Positions 43,319 to 53,664 are shown, counted from the stretch's first letter. The stretch: DNA of 64,000 bases from Symbiodinium kawagutii (GCA_009767595.1 VSDK01009439.1:266463-330462); one strand, 5' to 3'. Translations and numbers: made by a program. The notes: generated by a model not told the origin, from the sequence alone.

Positions 43319-45159
43319 ACCAGGTGTCGTTTAACAAATGCACTGTAACGCTTCGCAAAGTGACCGATGTTGATTTGCAACCTAGCAAGTGGCCAATCTA
43401 CATTGATGAGCCCTTTGAGCGAAAAGGGCTGCGAGAGGGTATACAGAGCCTTGTTTGCAATTGTGGTCTCTGCTGCTAGTGAAATGTCCAGCAGTGCATC
43501 ATAAGTAGCTTTGGCTGCCGCAGCGTAGGAGGCTGTTTGGGGCTCTTGCACTCTGGTAGGAGTCCACTTGTCGGGAGTTGGTGGAGTGGTACGTGCTTTG
43601 GGAGCAGACGAGGTGACTGGTCCTGTATCTGCAGCGGCACGCTTTCTCCAGACACGCGTAGCAGCTTTTTCTTCTTGGTCAGCTGACCATTGCGGTACAT
43701 GCTCTGTGAGGTGGCGGACTTCACGTTGAGTGATATCGACATGAGTGGCATAGAGAGGAGATAGACGCCAGGAGTCGAAAAAATGAATGCGATGCACCAA
43801 CCACCACTCTGCACTCGGATGATTATTGCGGTTATCAAGCCAAATATCATACTTCTGATTCCAGAGCCACCATTTGCTGGAGGATTCCGGGACCACGATC
43901 CAATGGGGAGTGCGTGTGTTATCAATACTATATGCCCACACCAATGGGGAGTCTATGCCTCCTGGGTAGAAAGCTTGTTGACGTGGCCACTGATACGATG
44001 AGTTTGCAACATTACGAGCTAGCGCAAGCATGAGGCGCAAACGGTCCGTGCGGGTGATAGATTGCCCGCGATACTTGACTTTGTATTTGATAGCGAGGGC
44101 GAGGGGGACGGGTGACCCTCTGTCGTGGCTGATGTAGCGCCCAGATAAATGTCGTTGCATTTCATCCAGAGAGAGGACCACATTAAACATGCCCCTATAA
44201 GCAATATAAAAGCGGTCAAACTTGGATTTAATGAACGAGACCCCATACATTAGAGTAGCTAAGACTGTGACACACCCAGGCAATCCTCGCATGTCCCAGG
44301 GACTGACAATCGTGGTGACTGTCTGCGCACGTGTGAATCCAATTGTAGCCCGGGTATACGCTTCACGATTGGCTAGGTCTGAGTAGTCATGTTGCCCGCT
44401 GAGGAAACTCACCCCAGTTTGAAGGACCAGCGCATGGTAACAGGTTGCGCCTGCCAACGTAACAACCGTATCTACTTTGAAAGGGACCGGCTTTCTATTA
44501 GGTAGTAGCGGAGTGGGCGCATCTGCAAGGTAACCCTTGAGTCCACCAATGTTGGTAAGGGCAAGTAGTCCAGTGTGCGCATCAATGGCATTCGGATCAT
44601 AGGCAGGAATATGGGAGGTGAATTTCATGACTTTTTTCCACACCTGCTGTGCTACCACTTCATTGATCTTTTCCTTATCTGTTTTAAAAGGGGCAGGGCT
44701 GACTTCATGGTCCCAATGGATATATCTGAACCCCGTAGGGACAGTGTAGTCCGTTTGACGGGCGCCTGTACCGATTCGCCACACTCCTTGGCCAAAAGAA
44801 CAAAGCATAGGGTATTGTACTGCAATGACAGAACTCGTAGGAAGGATGAGGGGCCAATGGTGGCATCCAGCGAGGCCACTGGCGCTGAGCGAGTCCGTAA
44901 CCAAAATGAATTGCAAGGGAGATCCTGGCATAGCCGCTAAGACACCCAAGACAAGTAAGACCCCCAATGGGCTAGTTGTGTCTGCATATTGCAGCAAAGG
45001 TTCGTGCTGGAGTGACCGTAACAGCGACCAATACGCCTGGAGGGGTAGGTCTGTACCGTACGGTTTGGCCAACGCAAGGTCCACTTCAAACTGATTCCTG
45101 CCTTGGTCAGTGGGGCAAGCTAATCGTACTGTGGTGTCAGCAGCATTGTCAGCGACCAA
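43180..45159 (-). CDS. SF1 helicase, C-terminal half (RecA2 domain) and extension
   Basis: 659-codon open frame in the same frame as the upstream 45214-46050 block, separated by one TGA. It contains a motif V/VI-like segment, DLANREAYTRATIGFTRAQ, followed by VTTIVSP, matching the VALTRA(K/R) signature of UPF1-type SF1 helicases. The C-terminal 300 residues have no recognised domain. The true 5' limit may be 45097, where GGCAG|G would restore frame if GTGAGC at 45217 is the donor. The last 40 codons or so may be intron read-through. Confidence 0.7.
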   Translation of the reverse strand: MVADNAADTTVRLACPTDQGRNQFEVDLALAKPYGTDLPLQAYWSLLRSLQHEPLLQYADTTSPLGVLLVLGVLAAMPGSPLQFILVTDSLSASGLAGCHHWPLILPTSSVIAVQYPMLCSFGQGVWRIGTGARQTDYTVPTGFRYIHWDHEVSPAPFKTDKEKINEVVAQQVWKKVMKFTSHIPAYDPNAIDAHTGLLALTNIGGLKGYLADAPTPLLPNRKPVPFKVDTVVTLAGATCYHALVLQTGVSFLSGQHDYSDLANREAYTRATIGFTRAQTVTTIVSPWDMRGLPGCVTVLATLMYGVSFIKSKFDRFYIAYRGMFNVVLSLDEMQRHLSGRYISHDRGSPVPLALAIKYKVKYRGQSITRTDRLRLMLALARNVANSSYQWPRQQAFYPGGIDSPLVWAYSIDNTRTPHWIVVPESSSKWWLWNQKYDIWLDNRNNHPSAEWWLVHRIHFFDSWRLSPLYATHVDITQREVRHLTEHVPQWSADQEEKAATRVWRKRAAADTGPVTSSAPKARTTPPTPDKWTPTRVQEPQTASYAAAAKATYDALLDISLAAETTIANKALYTLSQPFSLKGLINVDWPLARLQINIGHFAKRYSAFVKRHLVESLLTTGSFAKVLYQTYKSSNGASCCIAVPMFPRKPLHFPRSKVQ

Positions 45160-45213
45160 TGACCAAGATCGGAGAGGGAAGCTTGCGAGCTGGGTTGTGG
45201 AGTGGAAGGTAGC

Positions 45214-46050
45214 TCACGTACTCCCTGAGTGGAAGGGACTGAAAGAGAGCTCGGCAAGAGTCGAGTGGGTCAATGCGGTGTGTTGGAGAGCAGCTGCTTG
45301 ACAAAACACCAAATCAAGGTTTCTTTCCTTGCTGGGTTCTGTTCCTTTTACAAGCGTTAAGGCAAGGGTGGCTGGTGTGACCCAGTGGTGTTGCCCTCGA
45401 AGGCCAATACTTGATTCATTAATTCGGTCTCGTACCGCTTCTGCATCCACTCCTGCAGCCAGGCCGCCTTGACTTTGTTTGTCATCACCCGTCAGGACAT
45501 GTAGGCAATTGCTTTTAGTGAGAGATTGCGCGTATGTGCCTTTATGCTCACCAAGCTGCTGTGCCTCCTCAAGGACCAGGAGGTTACAAATTTGGATATG
45601 GGCAGCAATCCCTGGATGGTAACTTTGTGCATTCTGATATGCTGTACCTGTGGTACATAGGACAACTTTGGCATGTGAGAGAGCATGCTTGCACTTGTTG
45701 GACGGTTTGTCAATTGTGAATCTACTAGGAATATAATGGTCACGGGCGACTGGTCGGACTAGCAACTGCTTTTGAGTTTCAGAGAAGTGAAGATTGTCAA
45801 CATTTTGCGCGATGGCTTCACCAGCTGGGTTTTCTCGAAAGAGGACTGCAATGCGTGTGTGGACAGCGGTAATCGACAGCCATGCAAGCAGGTAGGTGAA
45901 GGTGAGCGTTTTGCCTGCTCCGAAGACTCCGGCTATGGCGATACTTGCGCAATGGGCCCGCAGAGCAAATATAAGAGCTGCTGTAGAGGCTATTAAATGA
46001 CCCGCATCCTCCCTGGCCAGGTCAAGAAGTTGCCGCCCAAAGGCAGGGGC
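45214..46050 (-). CDS. SF1 helicase, N-terminal half (Walker A/B, RecA1 domain)
   Basis: Starts after a strong acceptor (CACCTCTTGCAG at 46051). Walker A GVFGAGKT is near 45905-45930. A motif Ia-like block is LFRENPAGEAIAQNV. Walker B/motif II LLVLEEAQQL has EEAQ in place of the usual DEAQ. Motif III is LTGDDKQSQGG. The order and spacing fit superfamily 1 helicases of the UPF1/SEN1 type, which unwind RNA or DNA using ATP. The TGA at 45214-45216 lies inside GTGAGC, a consensus donor, so an intron is more likely than a nonsense mutation. Confidence 0.72.
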   Translation of the reverse strand, partial: APAFGRQLLDLAREDAGHLIASTAALIFALRAHCASIAIAGVFGAGKTLTFTYLLAWLSITAVHTRIAVLFRENPAGEAIAQNVDNLHFSETQKQLLVRPVARDHYIPSRFTIDKPSNKCKHALSHAKVVLCTTGTAYQNAQSYHPGIAAHIQICNLLVLEEAQQLGEHKGTYAQSLTKSNCLHVLTGDDKQSQGGLAAGVDAEAVRDRINESSIGLRGQHHWVTPATLALTLVKGTEPSKERNLDLVFCQAAALQHTALTHSTLAELSFSPFHSGST

Positions 46051-46341
46051 CTGCAAGAGGTGGGTTGGAATCGTCAGTAATAAGAAAAAGCAGCAGTCGA
46101 TGCAGGCTGGAAAGAAGTTCACGATAATGTTTATTCTCTATCGGCGGATGCGCAATGGCTCTGGGGATGCCTAGATGGATGGGTTTATGAATGTCTGACA
46201 TACGGCTCATCTGGACGAAATGGTGGCCTAGGGTCGTTTGGCCCACCAGGTGCATGGAGAGGATGCTAACATCGAGAGCTAAAGTCAATGATGCGACTTC
46301 AGCTGGCAAGCCAGGGCGTCCTGGTGGGCTATCGGTGACTC

Positions 46342-46770
46342 CTACATCATGTTGTCGAGGGACATGGGCCACCTTCCATCGATAAGCTCGAGAATAGGAA
46401 AGGCACAGATAGTTGCATCCTGTTGCGATTTGGTTTTGTATTGTTCTTGTTCGAGGATCAGGAAAAGTGCTGTGTACGTATTGTCCGATGCCAGGGAGGT
46501 TGGCACAGTGAAATTCACGAGAACTGCGTCGCCACTGTTGGCACCAGCTTGGAACGATGTACGATTGCTTTGAAATTCATTCAATAGGCGGTAATATATA
46601 TTGTCCTTTCTCGCATGATGTGCCTCTGGGAGGTCAGTCAGGAGACTTTCACGGATACTGGGGAGGGCAAAGAGGGCCGGCAGCTCAAAGTTGTCCTGAA
46701 AGTCAAGATAATATTCATTGATCTCCTCGGGGCCAAGGGCATAGGGCCGAAGTTTGGCTGGCATGCTTTT
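46342..46770 (-). CDS. Helicase gene, candidate upstream exon
   Basis: Protein-like frame with YALGPEEINEYYLDFQDNF and DAVLVNFTVPTSLASDN, running to a stop at 46342 that overlaps a possible GTAGGA donor. The part above 46770 is low-complexity and probably not coding. A second frame at 46022-46372 with a GTATGT donor candidate near 46207 may hold the following exon. Both lie directly upstream of the Walker A exon. Confidence 0.45.
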   Translation of the reverse strand, partial: KSMPAKLRPYALGPEEINEYYLDFQDNFELPALFALPSIRESLLTDLPEAHHARKDNIYYRLLNEFQSNRTSFQAGANSGDAVLVNFTVPTSLASDNTYTALFLILEQEQYKTKSQQDATICAFPILELIDGRWPMSLDNMM

Positions 46771-46815
46771 TTTTTGCGTGGGGTTGTGCCGTTGTGGCGC
46801 GGCGCCTCGGTCACA
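46768..46815. repeat. Weak third copy of the GTCAC...CGCAAAAAAA motif
   Basis: T-run, GCGTGGGGTTGTGCC, then GGCGCCTCGGTCAC. Orientation as in the other two copies. The 38980-39010 and 46977-47010 flanks also share a GGTGAAACT..CTC.CTC..CTCAA segment. Confidence 0.35.
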
Positions 46816-47960
46816 AGTACACATCGCGAAGTGAAAAAAAGAAGTGCCACTGACCATAATAACCAAGGGGGACCCAAGCAAAAACACAAACCAGCAAAAC
46901 AGCCGAACCAGAACCACCCCCACAAAAGAAAAAGAACCAAGACAACCTAGGCCACGTGGCACTGGTAACATTAACTAGGTGAAACTTCCGCTCTCACTCA
47001 GCTCAAGCGTCGATTGGCATGGCTTCAGCATCACTCTTCACTCTTCCTGTGATCCCGATGGTCGCCGGTGAGTATTGTGACCCAATTCCATGTACCATCA
47101 ACAGACTTGGTTTGTAAAATCACTCGCAATGGTATGAAGGCACATTTTGCAGCAACGAAAAGAGGCATAGATCACACAGCAACCTGGTGAAGGATAACGC
47201 TGTAGCCAAAGAAAGCCAGTGCTGGTGAAAGGCGAAGCAAAAGTAGTACGAGAGCCAAAGCTGAGAGGGGGGCAGGCGCCCCCCTCCACTGAATTTGCAA
47301 AGTCAAGGGGCCCTCCCCAGAGGGCCCCCATGCAGATGTATTGCCTGACCGTAGTCAGGAAGTGCTCCTTCTTATCGAAGGTTGCGAGGTGCAGGTAGCC
47401 TGGCAGCACGCCATGGCACCTGTTCAAGTCGTGTTGCCTCCCTGGTGTTGGTACAAGAGAGCAGAGGTGGTGACAAGGTTGTACCACCCACTGTATAGTC
47501 GGCGTCTCGCTGGTGTTGTTCATCCGATTGAAAAGCACATAATGAACCGGCCAACGCTGGCGAGACCACGATATCCTCATGCAGAAGCTCAGTCCCAATG
47601 GCCCGAGGCATGCGCATAGAGGGTGACACGCCCCTCAGGGCATAAGGACATGGAGTTGTGGCCAGGCTCTTCAATTGTCGACTTGATCCTGGTGAGCTTG
47701 TGCAAGCAAGTGAAGTTGGGCACCAATAAGCAGGTGCACCTCCTCTACGGAAATCACCAGGGCGAGTGGTTTGACAAGGACACAATCCAAGCCAAACGCA
47801 GAGACCCACAAGCCCTCCGAAGTTTGGCTGGCATGCCAGTGTCATACGTAGTCGCCACTATGCCTATCATCGAGAAGGTATCCGCCTTTCTTTCTGTAGA
47901 GGGATGAGTGGCCTGATATGAAAATTGAGGGAGAAATACATACAATAGAACAATCAATTC

Positions 47961-48122
47961 TCAAAAAGAGACTTCCTGCAGCTCAGAGCGGGCCAGTGCT
48001 ACTAACCACGGTATGTTATCAGTAGGCAAAAGTGGTGGCTCAGGGTCTTTTTCATCATGGTAAACTGTAAGGCCTACACGAAGCGTAGTAAGCAGAAAGG
48101 CTGCCATGTCTGACAAGTCAGT
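47961..48122 (-). CDS. Helicase gene, candidate 5' exon
   Basis: Starts after a good acceptor (CTCCCTGCAG) and reads DMAAFLLTTLRVGLTVYHDE, then DPEPPLLPTDNIPWLVALAR, to a stop at 47961. Very protein-like. The stop implies a donor shortly before it or a gene end. Same strand and style as the helicase exons. Confidence 0.5.
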   Translation of the reverse strand, partial: TDLSDMAAFLLTTLRVGLTVYHDEKDPEPPLLPTDNIPWLVALARSELQEVSF

Positions 48123-48124
48123 CT

Positions 48125-48225
48125 GCAGGGAGACGTCTTGCGAGGCCTAGTTGCTTGGCATATGCCAAGAGGTCTGCATCACTACGGCCAAGCGCCTGAA
48201 GGAGAGGCGTGAAGGTGTCCGCCAT
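48125..48225 (-). CDS. Helicase gene, candidate 5' exon
   Basis: Preceded by GCGCCTTCAG and beginning with ATG: MADTFTPLLQALG, then DADLLAYAKQLGLARRLPA. It could be an internal exon or a start exon. Another frame covering 48147-48659 provides the exon upstream. Confidence 0.5.
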
Positions 48226-48660
48226 CTGAAGGCGCATGCTTCATTCGCAACTCGGAGTGGGCGGATGGGGAAGCGAAGCAATAGGCTGCCGAGCGAGTGC
48301 AGTCCTATCGGTAAGTTCTGTCCCACTAAGCGGCTATAATTATGATGAGAGCCTTTGTCCCACGTGGGAGCGCCGACAACCATGGCGATCCTAAGGCTCG
48401 CACAGAGATAAGATGGGATCAAAGTGGGTTGCCAGCAACACAATTTGTCAGCAGCCTGATGGACCAGACGGACTTGATGCGGACGACTGGGGGGCTTCCC
48501 AGCAAAAGGATTGGCCACTTCTTCATGGCAGAGGCCGAGTAGGAACGGCGATAAACACGGAGCACACGCAAGAGCTCCCAACTGGAAAGAGATTCCACGC
48601 CAAGGCGCGTAATACAACGGCCATGCTTGCTGCAATGTGACTACCTGCTGAAAATCCACG
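48226..48660 (-). CDS. Helicase gene, candidate 5' exon
   Basis: Open minus-strand frame with VHQAADKLCCWQPTLIPSYL and LRIAMVVGAPTWDKGSHH. The frame ends in the 48125-48225 exon, where a frame change at CAG suggests a splice acceptor. No domain known. Confidence 0.45.
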
Positions 48661-48849
48661 AAGGAGCATTGAAGGCCGATGCGGTTGTGGGATTGTGACT
48701 GGGTGATCAGGTAGAACCGTGCTCATGACTTTGGCAAAACCTACGTTAGAAGCATTGATAAAGAAGTAATACACTGCTATGAAAAACTGTGGGTGTGGTT
48801 CTCTCCGGTGGGCAGGCAGCGTGCGGGCCCGCCCAAGAAGCAGACTTAC

Positions 48850-49090
48850 CTGATGATAGATCCGAGTAGGAGGGGATAGAGCATAATCTCGCCCATGCGC
48901 CAACATCTCGGGTATTTTCCAGTAGGACCGTGAATTTATGAGCTGCTGGGGTGAGCCCTTGTGAGGTTTCTTGATCAATATATTGATCGACTGGAGCTAA
49001 GGATGGGCCATACAAAGCCATCGGACTGTCAACTCTAGGATAGGAGGCAGTGACATTAGGGGCAGGATGTAAGGGCTGCGGTTTTCGAGC
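48850..49090 (-). CDS. Helicase gene, candidate 5' exon with consensus donor
   Basis: Ends at ATCATCAG|GTAAGT (donor at 48849), the best donor in the window. Two frames are plausible (one with LAPVDQYIDQETSQGLTPAA, one with WKIPEMLAHGRDYALSPPTR), so the phase is undecided. Its start is unknown. Confidence 0.45.
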
Positions 49091-49329
49091 ATTCCCACGG
49101 TGTGCACGTCGTACCGCAATGTCAAGCAGCGTGAACAGCGAACGCACATGCAACGAACGTGAAGAACCCACAAACACCCGACACATACACCCGTACAGCG
49201 AGGAAAAAAAAACAAACAAGTCACGCGCACGAAATGCTGCGCCCACCAACAAAAAACACACATGACCTCGCCGTGCCCCTGTGATTCGTGCGGACCTGCG
49301 CGCGGGCCCTGAGCCAATCGGAAGGAACA

Positions 49330-49480
49330 ACGACGACGACGACGAGGAGGACAAGAATGATGACGATGCTGGCCGCGACGACTATGACGCCGACGACAGG
49401 AACACGACGACAAAGGTCACGACCACAGCGACCATGACAACCACGGGGACCACGACGACCATGACGACCATGACTGTTTG
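49330..49480. repeat. GAC/ACGACG-rich low-complexity tract
   Basis: Irregular GACGAC and ACGACC units over about 150 bases. Confidence 0.7.
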
Positions 49481-50482
49481 GATTTAACATCTGACTGTAT
49501 CATCAGCGTACCACCTTGTGCTGTTGTGGGCCTGATTGCATCCAGTGATCAAGACCACAAAAAAAACATGTCGGACTATCTGCAAGTCACCTACAAACTG
49601 GAATCCACGTGTTCTTCCTAAAAGAATTTATCTCCCCCACAAAAAGAACAAAGAATGTTTTCTTCAGCATCTCTTTTCTTCTCAGTGTTGGATGTGCACC
49701 AGTCTCTGTAGCCATTGTAGTTCACACAGGGTCTGAGTGGTGGATCAACTTCGGGATCGAATCAAACGATTTGCACCAAACAACAGCCGGGTGCGATAAG
49801 TATAATACTGAGTATGATAAGTATTGTGCAAGGTATTTACACTCAGTATCTAAAATGTCAGGTATGATAGGCATAATAATGCTGATTAGAAGTTCATGCT
49901 CATGGCTAATACTCATCGCAATCATTTCTCAAACAATTGTTGTCATTTGATTATTATCATTATCAACCTATCTAATACCAAAATTAATGATAGTGAATGG
50001 CTCATTATGAGTATGTAATGCTAAGTACGCTAAGTAGAATGCAGATTTTTCATGTAATTGATGAATACAGTAACATTATTCACGTATATTCACCTACTAT
50101 CATGAGTATGTAATGCCATTTTACTGCTGTAGTCTTCATCAAACAATTCATCACTCATGGCTCGACAATCACCACCTGAAGCTGATTAAGGCCTAGGTTC
50201 AGCGGCGGACCGCTTTCCCTAGCCCAGGCTTAACTGTGACTCGCTGGTGGCTTGGGAATGCACATCTATGAACAATGGCCTCCAAGGGCTCCCAAAACCA
50301 GCATTTTTACAGGTTATGTTATGACTCGTATTTTTGGGGGTCAAAGCCCTACCTCTATAATCGTTTTGGGGGCCCATGGCTTAAACTATCTGGTGGAAGG
50401 TATCATTGACGCCAACAAAGATCAGGAGAGATCCGTATTTGTAAACCCCTGCTTTTTCTTAAATGATAAACCATCAGCTCTT
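49481..50482. other. AT-rich spacer
   Basis: No coding signal. Many ATAAT/ATGAT words. The compositional change here separates the helicase gene from the next locus. Confidence 0.45.
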
Positions 50483-50590
50483 TGGTGGTTTCTCAAGTCA
50501 CAGGGGTACCCCCATTTATCATCCAGTTTATATACCATTTTATAGTCATGAGCCAACCATTTTGGGGTCCCCTATGTTGAGAAACCACCG
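50483..50590. repeat. MITE-like element, copy 1
   Basis: 5' TGGTGGTTTCTCAA, then GGGGTACCCCC; 3' GGGGTCCCC, then TTGAGAAACCACC. 108 bp, non-coding, in the presumed 3' flank of the second gene. Confidence 0.8.
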
Positions 50591-50810
50591 TTTACCATGG
50601 CAACTACTTGGCAAATGGTAGATCTAACCATAGTTGAATGGCTTATCAACCAACTTATAAGTGGTAGATACCAACCAATTATATCTCATCTATACTTAAA
50701 CTACTTATCAACTACCGGTTGCCATGCCATGGTAGCCAATTATCAACCAACTGATATGAAAGGGTGGATCACTTATCAACGAACTGATCAGTGGGGGGGT
50801 ACCACCTTAC

Positions 50811-50955
50811 CATCACTGCTTTCCATCCCTGACACCCTTGGCCTGGAGTCTTCTTGAGCATGAAGATGGTGACCATCGCAATCTTGCCCAGCATGGCCTG
50901 GCGACCAGCGTGCCGTTGCATTTCTTGGCACATGAGGATGAGCGAAAAGATGTTA
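50811..50955 (-). CDS. Locus 2, candidate exon
   Basis: Reads SLILMCQEMQRHAGRQAMLG then KIAMVTIFMLKKTPGQG, ending at ATG|GTAAGG (donor at 50810). Good peptide and donor; family unknown. Confidence 0.45.
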
Positions 50956-51389
50956 AGCACATGTACCTCTAATAATTGGCACATGGACCTCTAATAATTG
51001 TTAAGCGCATGACAATAAAACCCAGGTGAAGCTAATTTTGTTCTTAACAATTATTAAAGGTACACCATAACCAAAGGATCCACCAATTGCACCATACAGT
51101 ATGCACCAGGTTGATTACTGATGGGATGAGAAACTTCCTTTCTCACCTTTCTCGTCGCTCCAAGATGCTTTTTGTTATGGAAGAAATTGCAACCAACTCC
51201 GCCGTCAATCGAAACCTCACTACGAAAAAGTGGATGCCAATTGCAAAAATGATAAGTGAACTGCTTGGGTTTCAATGGCTTTTAGCATCAATGAGATCTC
51301 ATCACTATTGTCCTTGGATCTGCAGCTGAGATATCTGGGATATAACCATGCTGACAAACCCCATGAAGTAGCTTCTGACCCCTATAACC

Positions 51390-51559
51390 ATAGTTAGTTG
51401 TATGATTTCTCGGTTTTGTTTCAATCTCAACCGTGGAATGAAAGGTGATGAGCAATAGTGAATGACTGTGTTCACTTGTGTCAAAGATGAGGCCCGGAAT
51501 GACTGTCCAAGAAGGACAAACTTAGCTTCCTTACCCCAAAGATAGATGATGGCCAACAA
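51390..51559 (-). CDS. Locus 2, candidate exon
   Basis: Minus-strand frame with LAIIYLWGKEAKFVLLGQSF and SSLTQVNTVIHYCSSPFIPR. Reasonable peptide character; boundaries unclear. Confidence 0.35.
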
Positions 51560-51691
51560 GCTGGTCGATTTTACTGCTGTGCCATGTTGTTGCAGGTGAA
51601 AAAAATACCTTTATGTATACACAAGGATGATCATAGTGGATAAAAGATCTATGTGTGATATTGCTTTGCCGTATTGTATGTCTGAATCTAT

Positions 51692-51812
51692 ACATAGATA
51701 TATATACATATATATATACAGTATATATCTATATATATACAGTAAATATATATATATATGTAACAGTGTATATATATATATGTGTAACAGTGTATATATA
51801 TATATATATATG
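51692..51812. repeat. TATATA microsatellite with a TGTAACAGTG interruption
   Basis: TA runs with two copies of TGTAACAGTGTATATATATA-like units. Confidence 0.85.
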
Positions 51813-51861
51813 TATGTGTTCATATACGAATGCCTGTGGGCTATTGTGGGCTGAAGGGGAA

Positions 51862-52010
51862 AGTGCAACTCGCCAACCCTTGGGTTGATCTCGGGTGATC
51901 CATCAGATGTGCCAACACTGGGGTGCCGCTGGTCCCAGTGGCCCAGAGCTCGAAGAGGATCAAATAGCCATCTGATACCTCGAGCTTTGCGCGCCAACGA
52001 GTTGCCATCA
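51862..52010 (-). CDS. Locus 2, candidate exon, frame ambiguous
   Basis: GC content rises above the surroundings and two minus-strand frames are open (one with ARKARGIRWLFDPLRALGHW, one with DGYLILFELWATGTSG). A probable exon; frame undecided. Confidence 0.35.
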
Positions 52011-52077
52011 GTCATAACTAGGGTATGTACTAGATATAGTAGATGTAAATATGCTATTAGTAGGTTATAGTAGGCTT

Positions 52078-52200
52078 ATGGTATCTACCATCTTATATCT
52101 ACTACAACTGGTAGTTGGGTCATGAGTAGGGGTATAAGTTGATGAATAAGCTGTTCAACTACTCAACTACCAGTTGTAGGAGATATAAAATGGTATACCC
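52078..52200. repeat. Inverted repeat element 1
   Basis: Arms of about 43-48 bases (left to 52120, right from 52153) share a perfect CTACAACTGGTAGTTG / CAACTACCAGTTGTAG core. Foldback, non-coding. Confidence 0.8.
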
Positions 52201-52204
52201 TCTG

Positions 52205-52300
52205 GTGATCTAACATAGCAATGGAAAATCCACCAATTATAGCTGATGTCCCAGGGTTTCCCTAGAAAAATGGTCATTTTCCATTGCTATGTTAGATCAC
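52205..52300. repeat. Inverted repeat element 2 (perfect 25-bp arms)
   Basis: 52205-52229 and 52276-52300 are exact reverse complements, starting GTGATCTAACATAGCAATGG, around a 46-base loop. It lies four bases from inverted repeat element 1. Confidence 0.92.
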
Positions 52301-52479
52301 TGGAGTGTAAGTATAGTTGAACCGCCGATTGACCAACTTGCTATGTTTCTCAACTCATACATCACTTTACTTACATCTTGATTGCACATATCACGATATT
52401 CATAATCCAAATACCACTGGTAGTGTCATCCACATATATATATATATACATATCTACATCATGACATGGTTAAGATCAT

Positions 52480-52620
52480 AGTTGCTTCACACAAAACGTT
52501 GGCACCATCCACTGGGGGCGAACCAAGTTGACCACAGAATGGCTTTTTTGAGCTATGGCAGCGGTAGCTTGCGAATGACCCTCTGGGAAACGAGCCCTTA
52601 AGAAGTAAACAAGCTGCATA
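52480..52620 (-). CDS. Locus 2, candidate exon, frame ambiguous
   Basis: GC-richer island in AT-rich DNA. The best frame has FPEGHSQATAAIAQKSHS and NLVRPQWMVPTFCVKQL. Boundaries uncertain. Confidence 0.35.
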
Positions 52621-52987
52621 AATGGTGGATTTGCCGCCCGACCGGGCTAGTTTCCTAGTGGATAAAGCTAAGCCATGGGTGACCAACCAACCAACTTCAG
52701 TATCTGCAGCTATCAGTGATGGTCAATGGTGAAATACAGGTTTATGATGACGGCAACGGTCATTGGTCAAAGGGGTTGATGACTGGACATGGCTTACGCC
52801 ATGACCGAAGTAGCACTTGCTGAATGACTCGCTGCAGCGATACAATCAACAGATTGATCAAAATGGTTGACCCCCCCCCCAACCAACCAACTAATGGTTA
52901 ACTAGCTGGTTATAGTGCTTAATAATAGGGGATAATAAGCAACAATAGTAGGGGGTATACCAGCTATATATGGCTATGGGTCAATAT

Positions 52988-53092
52988 TAACCAACCAATT
53001 TCATGGGAGATAGTAACCAACAATTTCACAGGAAAAAGACTGGTTGATGATAGGGAAACCAGGGGGACTAAGGGTTTTGGCCCACAGCCATA
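52988..53092. repeat. Dispersed repeat family 2, copy 1
   Basis: Aligns by eye over about 105 bases with 58592-58695 (shared AACCAACCAA, TCATGGG, ACCAACAAT, GGAAACCAGGGG-like and GGGTTTTG blocks). Confidence 0.65.
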
Positions 53093-53369
53093 TGACTTTT
53101 TGACTTTGATGGCAGTCAGGGGGCTGTGCCCGCACGCAGACATGCAAACATTACACTCATGACAATATTATATGCATGCCATTAGATTGCATCCTGTTGC
53201 ATGACATTGGACTACATTGCAATACATACTCACTCCTATGCGTATCTCTAAATATATATATATATATTCTCCAAACAAACAGTAATTTACATATCTATAC
53301 AAATATAAATATATATATATATGTAGATACATAATAGAATTGTGTACATACATGTCCACCAGCATGGTA

Positions 53370-53373
53370 TCTC

Positions 53374-53412
<39 letters not shown>
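53370..53412. repeat. (TCTA)n microsatellite
   Basis: About ten TCTA units, followed by a GT run and a G-run at 53418-53445. Confidence 0.95.
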
Positions 53413-53444
53413 GAAGTGTGTGTGTGTGTGGGGGGGTGGGGGGA

Positions 53445-53540
53445 CGGGTGCCCAGCAGCCACGTTCCCAGTTCAGGGAAACGGAATCAGCACCACGACGC
53501 CAAGGAGCCATATCGGGGATATCTTCCATGATGCTGATCT
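53445..53540 (-). CDS. Locus 2, candidate exon
   Basis: Reads SIMEDIPDMAPWRRGADSVS then LNWERGCWAP. Bounded upstream by CTTAAG after an in-frame stop. A clear peptide in a short GC-rich island. Confidence 0.42.
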
Positions 53541-53664
53541 TAAGATCCTACAGGGGAGCGCAACCTGGTGACGTGTGCGATGAAATGATGATTGAAAACA
53601 CTGGTTCATGGTGATTTGTGATGGTCGACATTGCAGGATGGTCAGTGCTTAGAAATGGTCCATG

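Noticed and set aside
45214..45216. Nonsense mutation making the helicase a pseudogene
   Set aside because: The TGA is part of a consensus splice donor and a frame-restoring acceptor is available at 45098. An intron is the simpler reading, though unproven.
47341..47907. Plus-strand ORFs at 47341-47619 and 47623-47907
   Set aside because: They look mildly protein-like, but the neighbouring exons with good splice sites are all on the minus strand and a minus-strand frame covers the same bases. Left unassigned.
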